Of a stretch of 64,000 nucleotides of DNA, positions 39,678 to 49,837 are shown piece after piece. How positions within the stretch are numbered: position 1 is the first letter of the stretch; every line of letters starts with the position of its first letter. The notes beneath the pieces were generated by a model. That model saw only the letters and a program-made list of their open reading frames with translations. It did no database searches and was not told where the DNA came from. Made by a program: the position numbers and the translations under genes. Source of the stretch: Phylloscopus collybita (Eukaryota; Chordata; Aves; Passeriformes; Phylloscopidae); assembly GCA_027886175.1 (NCBI GenBank), contig JAJNNQ010000004.1:19935001-19999000 (forward strand), read 5' to 3'.

Positions 39678-42600
39678 CCTGATGGGGAGTTGGGATGAAC
39701 AAGGATTTCAGCTTTTGGGTTTTTTTGCAGCCTACATTATCTACCCAGTCAAGCCCATAAAACGGAACAAAGCCTAACTTATTTTTGGAGGTTGGTTTTG
39801 TTTTTTTCTTGGAGGGGCAAATTGTTTAAAATTATCAGTTTCTGTGAATATTTCACAACCAGTAAGAAACCCTTTTTAAAAAACTAGGGGTCTGTTTCAA
39901 TTTTGTGAAATCCCTGGCATGTGTAGATAAAGGTTTCAAACGTAGTTCTGTTACTTTAGCTGCCTACAGTGGATTTTTCTGTATTACAGCTGTAATGTGT
40001 ACTATTCAGGGGTAGCAGAGTGAATTGTCCATGTTGAAGTGGGTGCTGTTAAGGAGTTTGTTGGCACCAACATTTATTCCAGCTGCTTCACCTTCCATTC
40101 TCTTCCTCAGTTCAAGAAAAATGTACAAAATTTGCCCTTACATATCTTGCATCAGAGAGAAAAGATCCTTTGTCCATTCAGGTTTTTTACATTTTATCAG
40201 CACTTTACATTCAGGTTTTCCCCTTTATCTTTAGTTACATTCAGCTATATCCAGCAGATCCCAAGTTCTGAAATAATTTGGGAATCTTACTCAGGACATC
40301 ACTACCCAACAGACACTGTCTGGTTTCAAATAACATATTTGTATGCATTTTCCCTGGAATTTTTGGCCAACATGGAAAAGAAGTCAAGTTACAATTATTC
40401 TCCTAATTACCTGTACCTGACTCCAAATAAAATAGGTAACTATTAAAAACCTTCCTGGGGATTAGATGGTATTAAACAGAAGATAATTAGTGCAAAGGTG
40501 AGAAGAGGCAATCCCATTTTCCCATTTGTCAAACTTGGTGCAGAATGGTGCTGAGTTTGAGAGGTGTCACTCTCAAATACAATAAAATATTATACTGAAT
40601 TTCAGCAACAATTGATTAACAAGTCATTTACAATTCTTATTACGTTTTTAATAATGATGAAACACAAACTGTCACATGGAGACACCCTATATTTGGTGTA
40701 CCAAATATAACTACACAGGAATATGCAGGCATAGAAATACAACTTTGATATGAGTGTTTTTTCTGACAAGACTGAGGAAGATAAAGTTTCTAAAATAATA
40801 GAGAAATAGAAGAAAAAAACAGCAAGAGAAGAAAGCAACTGTCAAGGTAAACAGATACTTCTTTAGATTAAGTTTTGCTCTACTGAACCTTATCTATCTA
40901 CAGGCTTGTTCTGATTTTTTTTTGCATTTCTGGGGTTTAGTTTGGACTAACAGGAAATCTGGTATGTTGTAACTTGATTTTCAAGATGCTTTTAAAAATA
41001 ATTTTAAAGTGATTGAGGCCACACCTGTAGGTTTATATTTTAGGCAAATCCAGTTTCCAAAGAGATAAATCTGGGATATTTAAAATGACGTGGTGCTGTG
41101 TACAAGAATTCAGTCTGGTTTTAAAACCGCTTCGTTAGCCTTTGAGAACTCTAAACCAGCCCATCAATAATAGCAAAATACAATTTTTTTTTCCCCTCAT
41201 AGTTTTGTACATTTTAGGCAGGCTAACTGTAGTAATTAATATTTGGTCATGTTTAACATTGATTGACCAAAGCTATTTGAAGCCCTCCATGGTGCTGATG
41301 GCAGCTCCAGGTTCTGATGCAGAACATTAGGCAGCTGATCAGCTGGAATGAGAGTGTGGGACCTTCTGTCAGGGAACGAAGGACAAAATTAATTGGGGAC
41401 ACTCTCATCTTTCCAGCTCATCCAGAGCTCAGCAGGAAAAAAAAAGTTATTGGTTGCTTTTTGTCAATGTGGCTAAGTGAATTCCTACCTTCCCTTTCCC
41501 TGTGCAGGAGGGACACAGCTCTGGCTTATCCTGAGTATCCTGGAGTTCTGAACTCCGGAGTATCCTGGAGTTCTGAATACTGTTGATATTTTATAATTAT
41601 TATACTATTATAATATATATTATATATTATATAATTTTATAATTTATTAAACACCAATTTTATATTTCCTTTTAGAAACAAATCCATACAACAAGCTTCT
41701 CTTAACTTAAATGAAACATTTCAGTGCCAGGTGTTGCTTTCATCTATTGTTTAATATTTTACCTGTACAGCAGTGTGCATATACAACATACACTGTTTTT
41801 TATAAACTCATAGTAAGATTTGCTCAATTTTCATTAAAAGAACTGTGTGGATTTGCTGACCTTCCTTGTGTTCAGGCATTGCTTTCCTTAGTCACTCACC
41901 CTGCCAGAAACTTCCCAACACAAAGAAAGAGAAGAAACTGTCGATAGGTCAGGTTTAAATTGTATGCTATTTTGCAAATATCTGTGTAGGCAATTTTTTG
42001 CTTTTGAAAAAGAAATTAAAAATCCATACAGCAATATAGTTGAAGTTGATAACTTCTGACTTAAAAAAAAGGTTCTGGCTGAGAGTGAAGGTAGATCAAA
42101 GAAGCTCAGGCCAATAATCTGCACATGGACTTCAATCTAGAAGGCACAATTTATTTTCCCAAAATATCTCAGCTACTCAGTTTGAGTTTTTAAAGAAATA
42201 AATAATACAGAGTTTTGTATAATATATTTCGGTAAAAAAATATCGTATTTTTATACTATCTACTTTTAAATTCTGTTTCCCATTTCTGTTCTTCTAAATA
42301 TCATTTATTCAACAAAAGAAGCTCACATAATGATCTTGGCTTCATCTTTGAAGCTGACACAGCTTCTTACCATCTAATGAAACATAATATTTTCTTGATC
42401 ACCTATTCTCTTTTCCCCAGCGCAGCTCACTGCAGTTTTGTTTTATCAGAAACCAGCCAGCAACAGGACTTGAGATGCACTCAGGAGAACTTCTGGTGAT
42501 CATAACAAAAAGCAGGAGATAAATGGGCAGTCGTAGAGATTCCCTTTGAAGGAGCAATGGGTGTGCAAACCAAGCCGGTAAAAGCCCCTCAAACCACAAG

Positions 42601-42685
42601 GGCTGGAATGAAACAAAACCAACCCCTTCCCCTGAAGCTCAGCCCTGCTCAGCAGAGGTGTCTGTGGTAGGGAGACACTGCCTCA
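39678..42685. other. AT-rich non-coding DNA
   Basis: No gene is recognised. A tandem duplication of about 25 bp (AGTATCCTGGAGTTCTGAA units) lies at about 41534-41579, followed directly by an AT-only stretch at about 41583-41652. Confidence 0.5.
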
Positions 42686-43208
42686 CAAAGAGGTCTACAA
42701 GAGTTGTTCTTTTGGAAGGGACAAACAGATCTGGCTGTTGCTTCTCAAGAGACCTTCAAGGTAATGTCTTGGAATAAGAGATGAAGCAGTCCCTGTTGGA
42801 ATTCTGGAAACTTATATTTTGGGTATTTACTATATAGTAATGACATGTGAATCAAGATGGAGGGCTTTGGGCTTTGTCCGGGTCCTTCTTCTTCGCCTCC
42901 TTCCTCCTTCTTCTTCATGGGTTTAGGTGGTGTTCTATAACTGAGTGAAAAACGCCAGCATTGCAAACCTTGGGTGGTTGTTATGGGGTCAGAAGTATAA
43001 ATAAAATAGGTGTCACCTCATTATTGGGTAATCAGCACTTAAATAGTCTTGGAAAGAGTCAGAGGCACTCCATTTTACCTAATTTCTCTAACTTGCTAGC
43101 TAGAGCTCACACCTCATAAGACTGTACATAGATAAGAAACAATGAACATCCAAGTCTGACCTCAACATCTATATTTCCCATGTATTAATCATCCCAACCT
43201 TAGGAAAG
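42686..43208 (+). mobile_element. LTR-like dispersed repeat, family B copy 2
   Basis: This is the second copy of the repeat at 33430-34088 and shares CAAGATGGAGG, GTCCTTCTT, GGTGGTGTT and ATAGGTGTCA in the same order. It is shorter upstream of the CAAGATGG block and ends at an A-rich junction. The polyadenylation signal is degraded here. The open frame on the minus strand is not a gene. Confidence 0.55.

Positions 43209-43248
<40 letters not shown>
43209..43248. repeat. Poly-A run of 40 bases
   Basis: Forty uninterrupted A follow directly after the 3' end of the LTR-like repeat. It may be an expanded A-rich end of that element or an independent tract. Confidence 0.95.
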
Positions 43249-43249
<1 letters not shown>

Positions 43250-46200
43250 CCAGAACCATCACAAACGGTTCCATGTGTGAGGAGCTTGTGATCAGAAATC
43301 ATTCTGATTAGGAATGAATACAGGACTCAAAATAGGAATGGATGTGTCCTAGCAGTTGGTACAATATGGTTGCTTATGACACAAATTAATGCAAAAGAAA
43401 TAACTTAGTGGGCAATAAAAGCAGAAGAAAATGTTGAATTTTCTGAAAATCTCATTGTGTATTTGATATAACCCTTTTTTATCTCAAAAGTGTGTTCCTG
43501 GAGTGATCTTTTCATTTTTTGTTACTTGTCATCAAATTTTTATAATTTCATTAAATGGCAGTCTCAGTCTCACCACCATTATCTCAACCCACTTTGATAG
43601 AAATACACAAATAATGTTACAGCCTCCTTAAATCCAATGAGTCTATTTATGTGTTTTAGGAGGATCAGGGGAGGATTGGTGGAGGAGAAAAAGGAGGATT
43701 TGTGCACAGAGAAATGTTCTGCTTTGGGTCAAAGCTGCCCCATTTCTCCCAGTGCTGTGATTGCTGTGTCTGTGCCTCAGTGGCCATAATTTGTGTAGTG
43801 ATGAATGTAGAAACAACTGGAAGAGAACAGATGGTGCCCTTGTTAGTCTGGATCTTCTTCCAAGCAAGATTTTATACTCTTGTTGCTCATCTTTCCATCT
43901 TGAATCATATTCAACATCTCTAAAACTTGAATAACATTTAATTCAGGGAAACATCGTCAGTATAAAAGTTTAAAAAAAATCACAATTATTTCTGCAATCT
44001 GTTAAGTTTTTCTTACATATTTACATTAGTATTTTAATATTTTATTCATCTAAAGACTTCTTACTTATATCTCTTGGTGAACAGCATGCAACTCCCAGCA
44101 TCATTCATTTCTTCACTAAGTTTTGCCTGCTGTTCCAGAACTTTATGTTCAACCGGATTGTAAATGTAGCTGAAATAGAAATGCTGAAAACATTTTAGTT
44201 CAAAAGAACAGCTCTGCAGTCTGATTATTTAAAAATCTCCCCAGTCTCCTAAGTTTCAAGAACATATGGCAATTCACCCATGATTATTTTTGCTAAAAAT
44301 GATTTTAATTTAATGAGTCAATGAAATTAAAGATTTCTTTTTCCGGCAGCTGGTTCTCTCAAAATTCAAGGTCAATGCACAGTGTTGACATAATTGCACA
44401 GCCAGCCTGTCCATGTTCTACAGGTGTCAGTCACATTGAAAATAAACACTAATTACGTATTTTAATGTGTAGCAGAAGTCTTATTCAAAAGGAAAATCAG
44501 TGGAAACAATGACAAGCTTATTCAAAGCCACTTTTGGGATATCAAGTCCTCCTACTCTGAGGAAAGCACATTTTCCTTATCATTACTGTGTGCATCTATC
44601 CGAATGTTGTGCTGTATCTTTTTGTTCATTAATTGCTTGACATCATTAAGACTTAAGTGATTCCTAATGATTCATAACTGAGCTTTCAGCTGGAATACAT
44701 CAACAAGAAGATTCAGAACTCAAATCCCAAACCCTCCAAATAGCATTTAATTTGATAAATCCAGGGGTTATAATGTGAAAGGAAAACTCTAATAGCTCTA
44801 ATATAATCAAAAGAAGGGAAAGAAACTAATGCAGAGAAATGAGAAAACCAAGAGATTCAAACTTTACTTAATTTAGAGTCTAAAGGTCAGAAAAATTGTG
44901 TGATTTCTGGTGCTGATGTGTTGCCAACTGCCTGAGAGGAAAAAAAAAATCCCTAAGCAACACAAACCCTAAAATTAAAGAAAAAAAATATTTTTAAAAG
45001 ATCCAGCAGTCTTGAAGGATGGAACAGTGCTGCCCTGAGGTAGTTCTGCCACACTCAGAAGGAATTGATGGCATAAAAATGTCCTTGTACTGCAAGCCAG
45101 GTCTGCTATGTGCCATATCCCTCTAATCACATCAACAGGGACCGAATCCCCCAGCAGCAGAAATTGAGGGCAAGAGCAGCGTGTGAAATTAAAGCTGGGG
45201 GCAAAACTCTGGGATGGTCTGGATTTCCCTCACCTGCATCTAGAAGATATCCATAATGAGGGAGAGGAATGTGCCCTGTTCTCCTCTGTGCCACTCCCCA
45301 GGAAGGTTTTGATGGATGAAATACTCAGTAGGAGGCACCTGCACAAAAGTCCTGGGCAGCACTGACAGCTGGGATCCCTCCTGGACAGATTTCAGCAACA
45401 CACAGTCATCTCTCAGAGAATAAAAGCACAGGGCTGGATTGGAGTGCACCTGTTGACCTTTTGTATGTGTAGTGACACATCAGTCCTTGAAAGCACACAA
45501 GCCTGGAAAGAACTTAAGTGGAAATTAAAACAAAAGAGGCTGATCTGTAACCAATAAAAACAAAGAAGGATCTAAAATTGAGACCAGTTTTTCCAACTAT
45601 ATTTCTTAGAAAAAAAAAATTAGTTGTTTGGGGTTTTTTCCTCAGATGGTGAGATAGTTTTGTTTGTAAATAAGTTGTCATTTTCAACTAGGGAAACATA
45701 AATACTGAATTTAATTGTAACAGCTGTCATTTTATCTGATATTTATCTTGTGAGCCATTCTGTTCTCTGCTATAGTTGTCTATGTTTAGACAACATGTTT
45801 CTCTTTCATGCATTCAAAATGCATAATGTCAGAAAGAATTGATGAATATATTTTTCACATCTGTTATTGGAAAAAAAGGGTATTTTTTTGGGGGGGGGGT
45901 TGGGTGTCTCAGCTCTCTGACTGCAGAGGGACAATTTGTTCTTTATTCTCATATTTGAAGTTCAAGATATTGACTATGATGTTTTTCATCTTAGGGCCTC
46001 AGAGTGGTTGGACTGAGGTTAGAATTTGGTTCCACAAATGAGTATATTAAATACTGGAACATTATTTAATTAATTGGCTTTTGCTGCTCTTTTCAAAGTT
46101 GAGGTTCAGAGCCTTTGTAACAAATGGATAATGCACAGTAAGGACCTAGTATTGAATTTGGCTCCAGTTTCCAAAGTGCTTAATATTTTTTAAAAAATTA

Positions 46201-46754
46201 TATAATCTAATGTATATTTTATTAATATAAGCTTTATTTAAAAACTGTGCTTTTCAAAGGAACGATATGCTATGTTGAGCTTCAGAGGTACTTAGAGGTC
46301 TCAGATAAATTGTGAATTATCTCTGTAGTAACACATTGAGCCTTTCCCTTGCAGAGAGTCTTTGATCCCAGACACATTTTTTTCTTTTTATTTTTTTAAC
46401 ACCACGTAACCATCTGAACTTCCAGAGTCCTACAATCTAATAAGTACTAAATTCTCTGGTTAAAGTTTTGTTGGGAAAGAGATTCCATTAAAAATGACAG
46501 CCTTTTCATATTTGCATGAGTCATATTCCTTTAGCTGTTTTACTTTGGTTTACATTTTGATGAGGAGGTCTGGGATAACATTTGCATTGGCAGAATTTCC
46601 TGCTTTGCAATCTCTGTCAAAACTGGAGAGGTTTCACAATGAAAGACATTTCAGGTTTAGGCAGAAGGTATTATCTTTTTCCAGACCACTGCAATGACAG
46701 TTTGTATTTTAAGTGCAGACATAACTGGGTCCCAAAACCTGGGTCCTCTGTTGT
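43249..46754. other. AT-rich non-coding DNA
   Basis: No gene is recognised. The block at about 44290-44700 is AT-rich, not repeat-like and dense in TAAT-type motifs. A G run lies at 45891-45899. Confidence 0.5.
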
Positions 46755-46880
46755 TGCTGGGGCGGGGGGGGGGGGGTTGTGTAGTGTTCGGGGTTTTGTT
46801 GTTGTTGTTGTTGGTTTGGGGTCTTTTTGGTTTGGTTTGGTTTTTGTTTGCTTTTTGTTTGTTTGTTTGTTTTTAATTGG
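46755..46880. repeat. G/T-rich low-complexity tract
   Basis: A G run of about 16 (one C break) is followed by TTG units, GGTTT units and TTTG units. The layout is similar to 39573-39677. Open frames over it are composition artefacts. Confidence 0.9.
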
Positions 46881-46889
46881 TATGACTCA

Positions 46890-47255
46890 CCCTTCTGGGT
46901 GCAAGAAATGTTGAAGTGTATGTGGTGTTCGCAAAATATCCATTTGACTCCTGCAAGAAGTCTTTCCTGGGATTTTGTGATATAAATTCAGAACGCTGAG
47001 CCTAGCAGAACTCCAGAGGCATTGGGGCAGCATTCCCAGCCACAGGATGGAGACTCCTGGGGTTGTCCTGAGGAGGCTAAGGGGATGGACGTTGATCCTG
47101 GTGGACCCCTTCCTGTAGGTGTAGGAATGCACCCCAACACCAAGCAGGTGTTTCCATATAGGGAAAGGTTTAAGACTCACCCCTTGCTGTTCTTATAAGG
47201 TAAAGGACCCAAAAACTTCAATGTTCTTTTCCCAGTAATTGGCCAGGTGCCAGGC
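46890..47255 (+). mobile_element. Old LTR-like repeat, left part, split by the provirus
   Basis: The sequence shares GCAGGTGTTTCCATA, GGGAAAGGTTTAA and CTCACCCC with the repeat at 11880-12330 and continues across the provirus at 53832. The provirus therefore inserted into an already resident repeat. The left edge is approximate. Confidence 0.5.
47251..47255. repeat. Target-site duplication, left copy (CAGGC)
   Basis: CAGGC directly precedes the TG of the 5' LTR and is repeated directly after the CA of the 3' LTR at 53832-53836. Five bases fits an ERVL-type integrase. Confidence 0.9.
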
Positions 47256-47362
47256 TGTCTTGGGTTGTGGAGCCGGGTTTTGTATATTCTATTTACATCT
47301 GTTTTGGGGCCTGATGACCCACCTTGATAGGCCATTGTTACCTTCCCCAGCCTGTGCGGTGC

Positions 47363-47370
47363 ATTTGCAT
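47363..47370 (-). promoter_or_regulatory. Octamer (POU) motif ATGCAAAT in U3
   Basis: ATTTGCAT on the + strand is the exact complement of the octamer ATGCAAAT bound by POU factors. It lies just upstream of TTCTATACATC. The same site occurs in the 3' LTR at 53207-53214. Binding is inferred from the motif only. Confidence 0.55.
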
Positions 47371-47396
47371 TTCTATACATCTCATGCCCTGGCGGT

Positions 47397-47428
47397 GGGG
47401 GTGGGGGGGAGGGGGGGGTGGCCGGGGG
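47397..47428 (+). promoter_or_regulatory. G-quadruplex-type G-rich tract in U3
   Basis: Four or more runs of at least four G are separated by loops of one to five bases, fitting the G-quadruplex pattern. The tract lies between the octamer and the 22-bp repeats and is duplicated at 53241-53272. Confidence 0.6.
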
Positions 47429-47433
47429 TTGGC

Positions 47434-47521
47434 GGTTCGGCCCTGCTGCAGGAGTGGTTCGGCCCTGCTGCAGGAGTGGTTCGGCCCTGCTGCAGGAGTG
47501 GTTCGGCCCTGCTGCAGGAGC
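47434..47521 (+). repeat. Four tandem 22-bp repeats in the 5' LTR U3
   Basis: The unit begins GGTTCGGCCCTGCTGCAGGA and is 22 bp long. Copies start at 47434, 47456, 47478 and 47500, and only the last base of the fourth copy differs. Each unit contains the palindrome CTGCAG. The same four copies occur at 53278-53365. They could be enhancer repeats, as in other retroviral LTRs. Confidence 0.95.
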
Positions 47522-47836
47522 GGGGTGCTCGGCGCTTCCTTCGCGCGGTGTGGCAAGAGCTTCTTTGTCTCCTGTGCTCGTCATCCTGTCTCCCTCCTGG
47601 CCGTCCCTGAACTGGTTTCTTCGCAGAATCATCTCTGCTCCAACAGGATCACGTCTGCCACTCCAGAAGTGTTTGGACTGTTTACGTTTGGACTGTTATC
47701 AACATCCTGAATCACAGGGTCAGATTGAAACTCTGACTTTGTCAGGGTTTTCTTCTAAAATTATTGTTTATTTGTTTATTTGTTTGGTTGGTTGGGTGGT
47801 TTTGTTTCCTATCATATTTGTATTGTTAAACCTCCT

Positions 47837-47842
47837 AGTAAA
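47837..47842 (+). terminator. AGTAAA polyadenylation signal variant in LTR
   Basis: AGTAAA within TAGTAAAGAACTGTTATTCC is the only hexamer near the expected R/U5 position and is conserved in the related solo LTRs. The copy at 53681-53686 would end provirus transcripts. AGTAAA is a known but weaker variant of AATAAA. Confidence 0.5.
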
Positions 47843-47992
47843 GAACTGTTATTCCTATTCCCAACATCTTTGCCTGAAAGCCCTTGATTGCAAAATTATA
47901 ATTCGTCGGGGTGCGAGGGGTTGGTATTCTCCATCCTAGGGGAACCTCAGTTTCCCTGGCAGATACCTGTCTTTCCAAACCAAGACAGATTT

Positions 47993-48010
47993 TGGCGCCC
48001 AACGTGGGGC
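47993..48010 (+). promoter_or_regulatory. Primer binding site, tRNA-Lys type
   Basis: TGGCGCCCAACGTGGGGC lies five bases after the 5' LTR. It is the sequence complementary to the 3' end of the lysine tRNA (Lys1,2 type) used by several betaretroviruses, rather than the leucine tRNA for which ERVL was named. Confidence 0.85.
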
Positions 48011-48076
48011 ACGAGGGCATTGAGAGAGAGGAATAACAGTTCTTGGGTATTAGATAAAAGCCCACTGGCCAGAATA
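48011..48076 (+). other. Short gag leader
   Basis: Only 66 bases separate the primer binding site from the chosen gag ATG. The gag frame is open upstream from a TGA at 47885-47887, through the primer binding site, so a non-AUG extension of up to 63 codons is possible but not supported by any start codon seen. Confidence 0.5.
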
Positions 48077-49837
48077 ATGTGGTCTAGCTTTCCCTGGTTT
48101 GGGTGGCACGTGGTGGTGGCTGTATTTCTGCCATTTGCTACTCCTTATGTTAATATGGGTCCTATGACTAAGGCTACTGTGGCTGGCATTCAATTTGTTT
48201 TGTGGATTAATAAGGTGAGAAATTCATGGATTTTTAACTTCCTCTGGAAAGCAAGCACATGGATTCATAGCTATCATAGGCTAACTCTGTGCTTCTGGGG
48301 TTACTTTAACAATGGTACCTATTGTGAGGAAATGGCACCGGGGGAAATTTTCTCCCAGCCCTTCACACAGTTTTTTGGGTCCACCCCACCAGTTTTTGAA
48401 GGGTTGAAATCTCTGAGTGCTAATGATATCATACAGTGGCTGGTGTTGCTGGTATGCCTGTTCTGTTTGGCATTCAGAGATAAGGGGAAATTGGCCTGGG
48501 TAAGCACCTTAATAAGTACCCCAGAGAATAAGAATGCAGCCCAAGAGTCCGCTCCTGCCCCACAGCCTGCCTCAGAGATAAACCACCCGGTTTGGGTGGG
48601 GGCTCTGATTAAGGAGATGCAAGAAAAGATGAGCCAGATGCTGAGGGAGTACATCTCCCCAGCTAGTGGGAAATCCTTCCCCTGCCCTGACAAAAGAGAG
48701 CCTGATGGTGCAGCAATGAAACCCACAGAGATTACAACTGCTCAGGTCCCAGCTGAACCACAGGGGCAGTCACAGCCAGCGGCAGTTGCCCCTGTGGAAA
48801 CAAAGAAATCTAAGGTGAAAACAGCAAACCCAGACAATAAGAAAGGAGGGCCCTCACAACCTGCAGGGGAATCACATGTTCAGATCATCACCGAGTCCCT
48901 GTCGTACGAAAGTCTCCGTAACCTGCAAAAAGATATCGTACGGCGGGGGCGTGAGGCTTACACAGCCTGGCTACTTCGGGTTTGGGACCTCATGGGTACT
49001 GGTGTGCAATTGGACAGTGGTGAGGCAAGGAATTTGGGACCCTTGACCCAGGACTCAGGTATAAATCAGGTATTTGTAAGAGAGCCAGGACCCCTTTCCC
49101 TTTGGGAGCGGCTTTTAATGAGTGTGAGAGAGAGATTTATCCACAAAGAAAGAATGCAGGAGCACCACCATAGAATGCGCTGGAAAACTCTGGAGGAAGG
49201 GATCCAACAGCTGAGGGAAGTGGCGGTGCTGGAGGTACTTTTTGGGAGGAGTGGACAGCATGATAATGACCCTGACAAGGTTAAATGCACAGGGCAGATG
49301 TTGTGGAATCTGGCAAATCTAGGGCCATCTCAGTACACCACCTTTATTGCAACAATTAATGCTGAGGACAATCGAGAGACAGTGGGGTCTGTTGCCAATA
49401 AGCTTAGGAACTATGAAAGTATGATCAATGGCCCGATGCAGGCTCATATCTCTGCCGTGGTTAAAGAACTCAAAGAAGAGATAAGGGGGGTGAGGGAGGA
49501 GATGAGGACAAACAGTTCCAATGTGGCACCAGTGCGAGTCACAGGCCCCAGAGTTAGAGCCCAACGACCCCCAGCTCGAGAGAGAGGGTACACCCCAAGA
49601 GCTGACCTGTGGTTTTATCTGCGTGACCATGGGGAAGACATGGGAATGTGGGATGGGAAACCCACTTCTGTCCTGGCAGCACGGGTGCGTGAGCTCAAGG
49701 AGAGGAACAATCACCAAGGGGGATCTACGAAAATGAAAGTAGCCTCAGCCTCCTATAACCAAGCTGCCAATGCTGTGTTGAATCCCCTTGAAGGAACCTC
49801 TAGTATGTATGCTCAGGAAGGGGATAACCAGTGCTAG
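48077..49837 (+). CDS. gag: ERVL-type Gag polyprotein (586 aa), intact
   Basis: The chosen start is the first in-frame ATG after the primer binding site, with A at -3. Residues 1-22 are hydrophobic and signal-peptide-like. Residues 23-117 contain an N-glycosylation sequon (N79-G-T) between cysteines 72 and 83, and residues 118-133 form a strongly hydrophobic segment followed by charged residues. About 134-270 is a Pro/Ala/Gln/Lys-rich linker. From about 276 a capsid-like core begins, with W298 and the WLLRVWD stretch and then a Gly-Glu-Ala-Arg segment, typical of ERVL Gag and the related Fv1 capsid. The C-terminal 130 residues are charged and Arg-rich, with no CCHC zinc knuckle. Gag should form the intracellular particle. 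It ends in UAG, in frame with pro-pol. Confidence is high for Gag and low for the membrane topology. Confidence 0.88.
   Translation: MWSSFPWFGWHVVVAVFLPFATPYVNMGPMTKATVAGIQFVLWINKVRNSWIFNFLWKASTWIHSYHRLTLCFWGYFNNGTYCEEMAPGEIFSQPFTQFFGSTPPVFEGLKSLSANDIIQWLVLLVCLFCLAFRDKGKLAWVSTLISTPENKNAAQESAPAPQPASEINHPVWVGALIKEMQEKMSQMLREYISPASGKSFPCPDKREPDGAAMKPTEITTAQVPAEPQGQSQPAAVAPVETKKSKVKTANPDNKKGGPSQPAGESHVQIITESLSYESLRNLQKDIVRRGREAYTAWLLRVWDLMGTGVQLDSGEARNLGPLTQDSGINQVFVREPGPLSLWERLLMSVRERFIHKERMQEHHHRMRWKTLEEGIQQLREVAVLEVLFGRSGQHDNDPDKVKCTGQMLWNLANLGPSQYTTFIATINAEDNRETVGSVANKLRNYESMINGPMQAHISAVVKELKEEIRGVREEMRTNSSNVAPVRVTGPRVRAQRPPARERGYTPRADLWFYLRDHGEDMGMWDGKPTSVLAARVRELKERNNHQGGSTKMKVASASYNQAANAVLNPLEGTSSMYAQEGDNQC

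Larger units (their letters stand above)
47256..47987 (+). repeat. 5' LTR of the ERVL provirus
   Basis: The LTR begins TGTCTTGGGTT and ends AAACCAAGACA, an 11-bp terminal inverted repeat with one mismatch. Base-by-base reading shows no difference from the 3' LTR at 53100-53831. U3 holds an octamer motif, a G-rich tract and four 22-bp repeats. The 3' half resembles the solo LTRs of the window. No canonical TATA box is obvious, though TATACA lies at about 47375. Open frames inside it recur in the 3' LTR and are not separate genes. Confidence 0.95.

Noticed and set aside
47434..47521. CRISPR-like array
   Set aside because: The 22-bp units are directly contiguous with no spacers and sit in a retroviral LTR of a vertebrate genome.
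47418..47939. A 173-codon open frame that recurs identically at 53262-53783
   Set aside because: Both copies lie within the two LTRs. Identity reflects LTR duplication, and the first part is translated 22-bp repeats.
47888..48076. Gag beginning at 47888
   Set aside because: That codon is TTG inside U5, upstream of the primer binding site. The first ATG in frame is 48077, so the upstream part is kept only as a possible extension.
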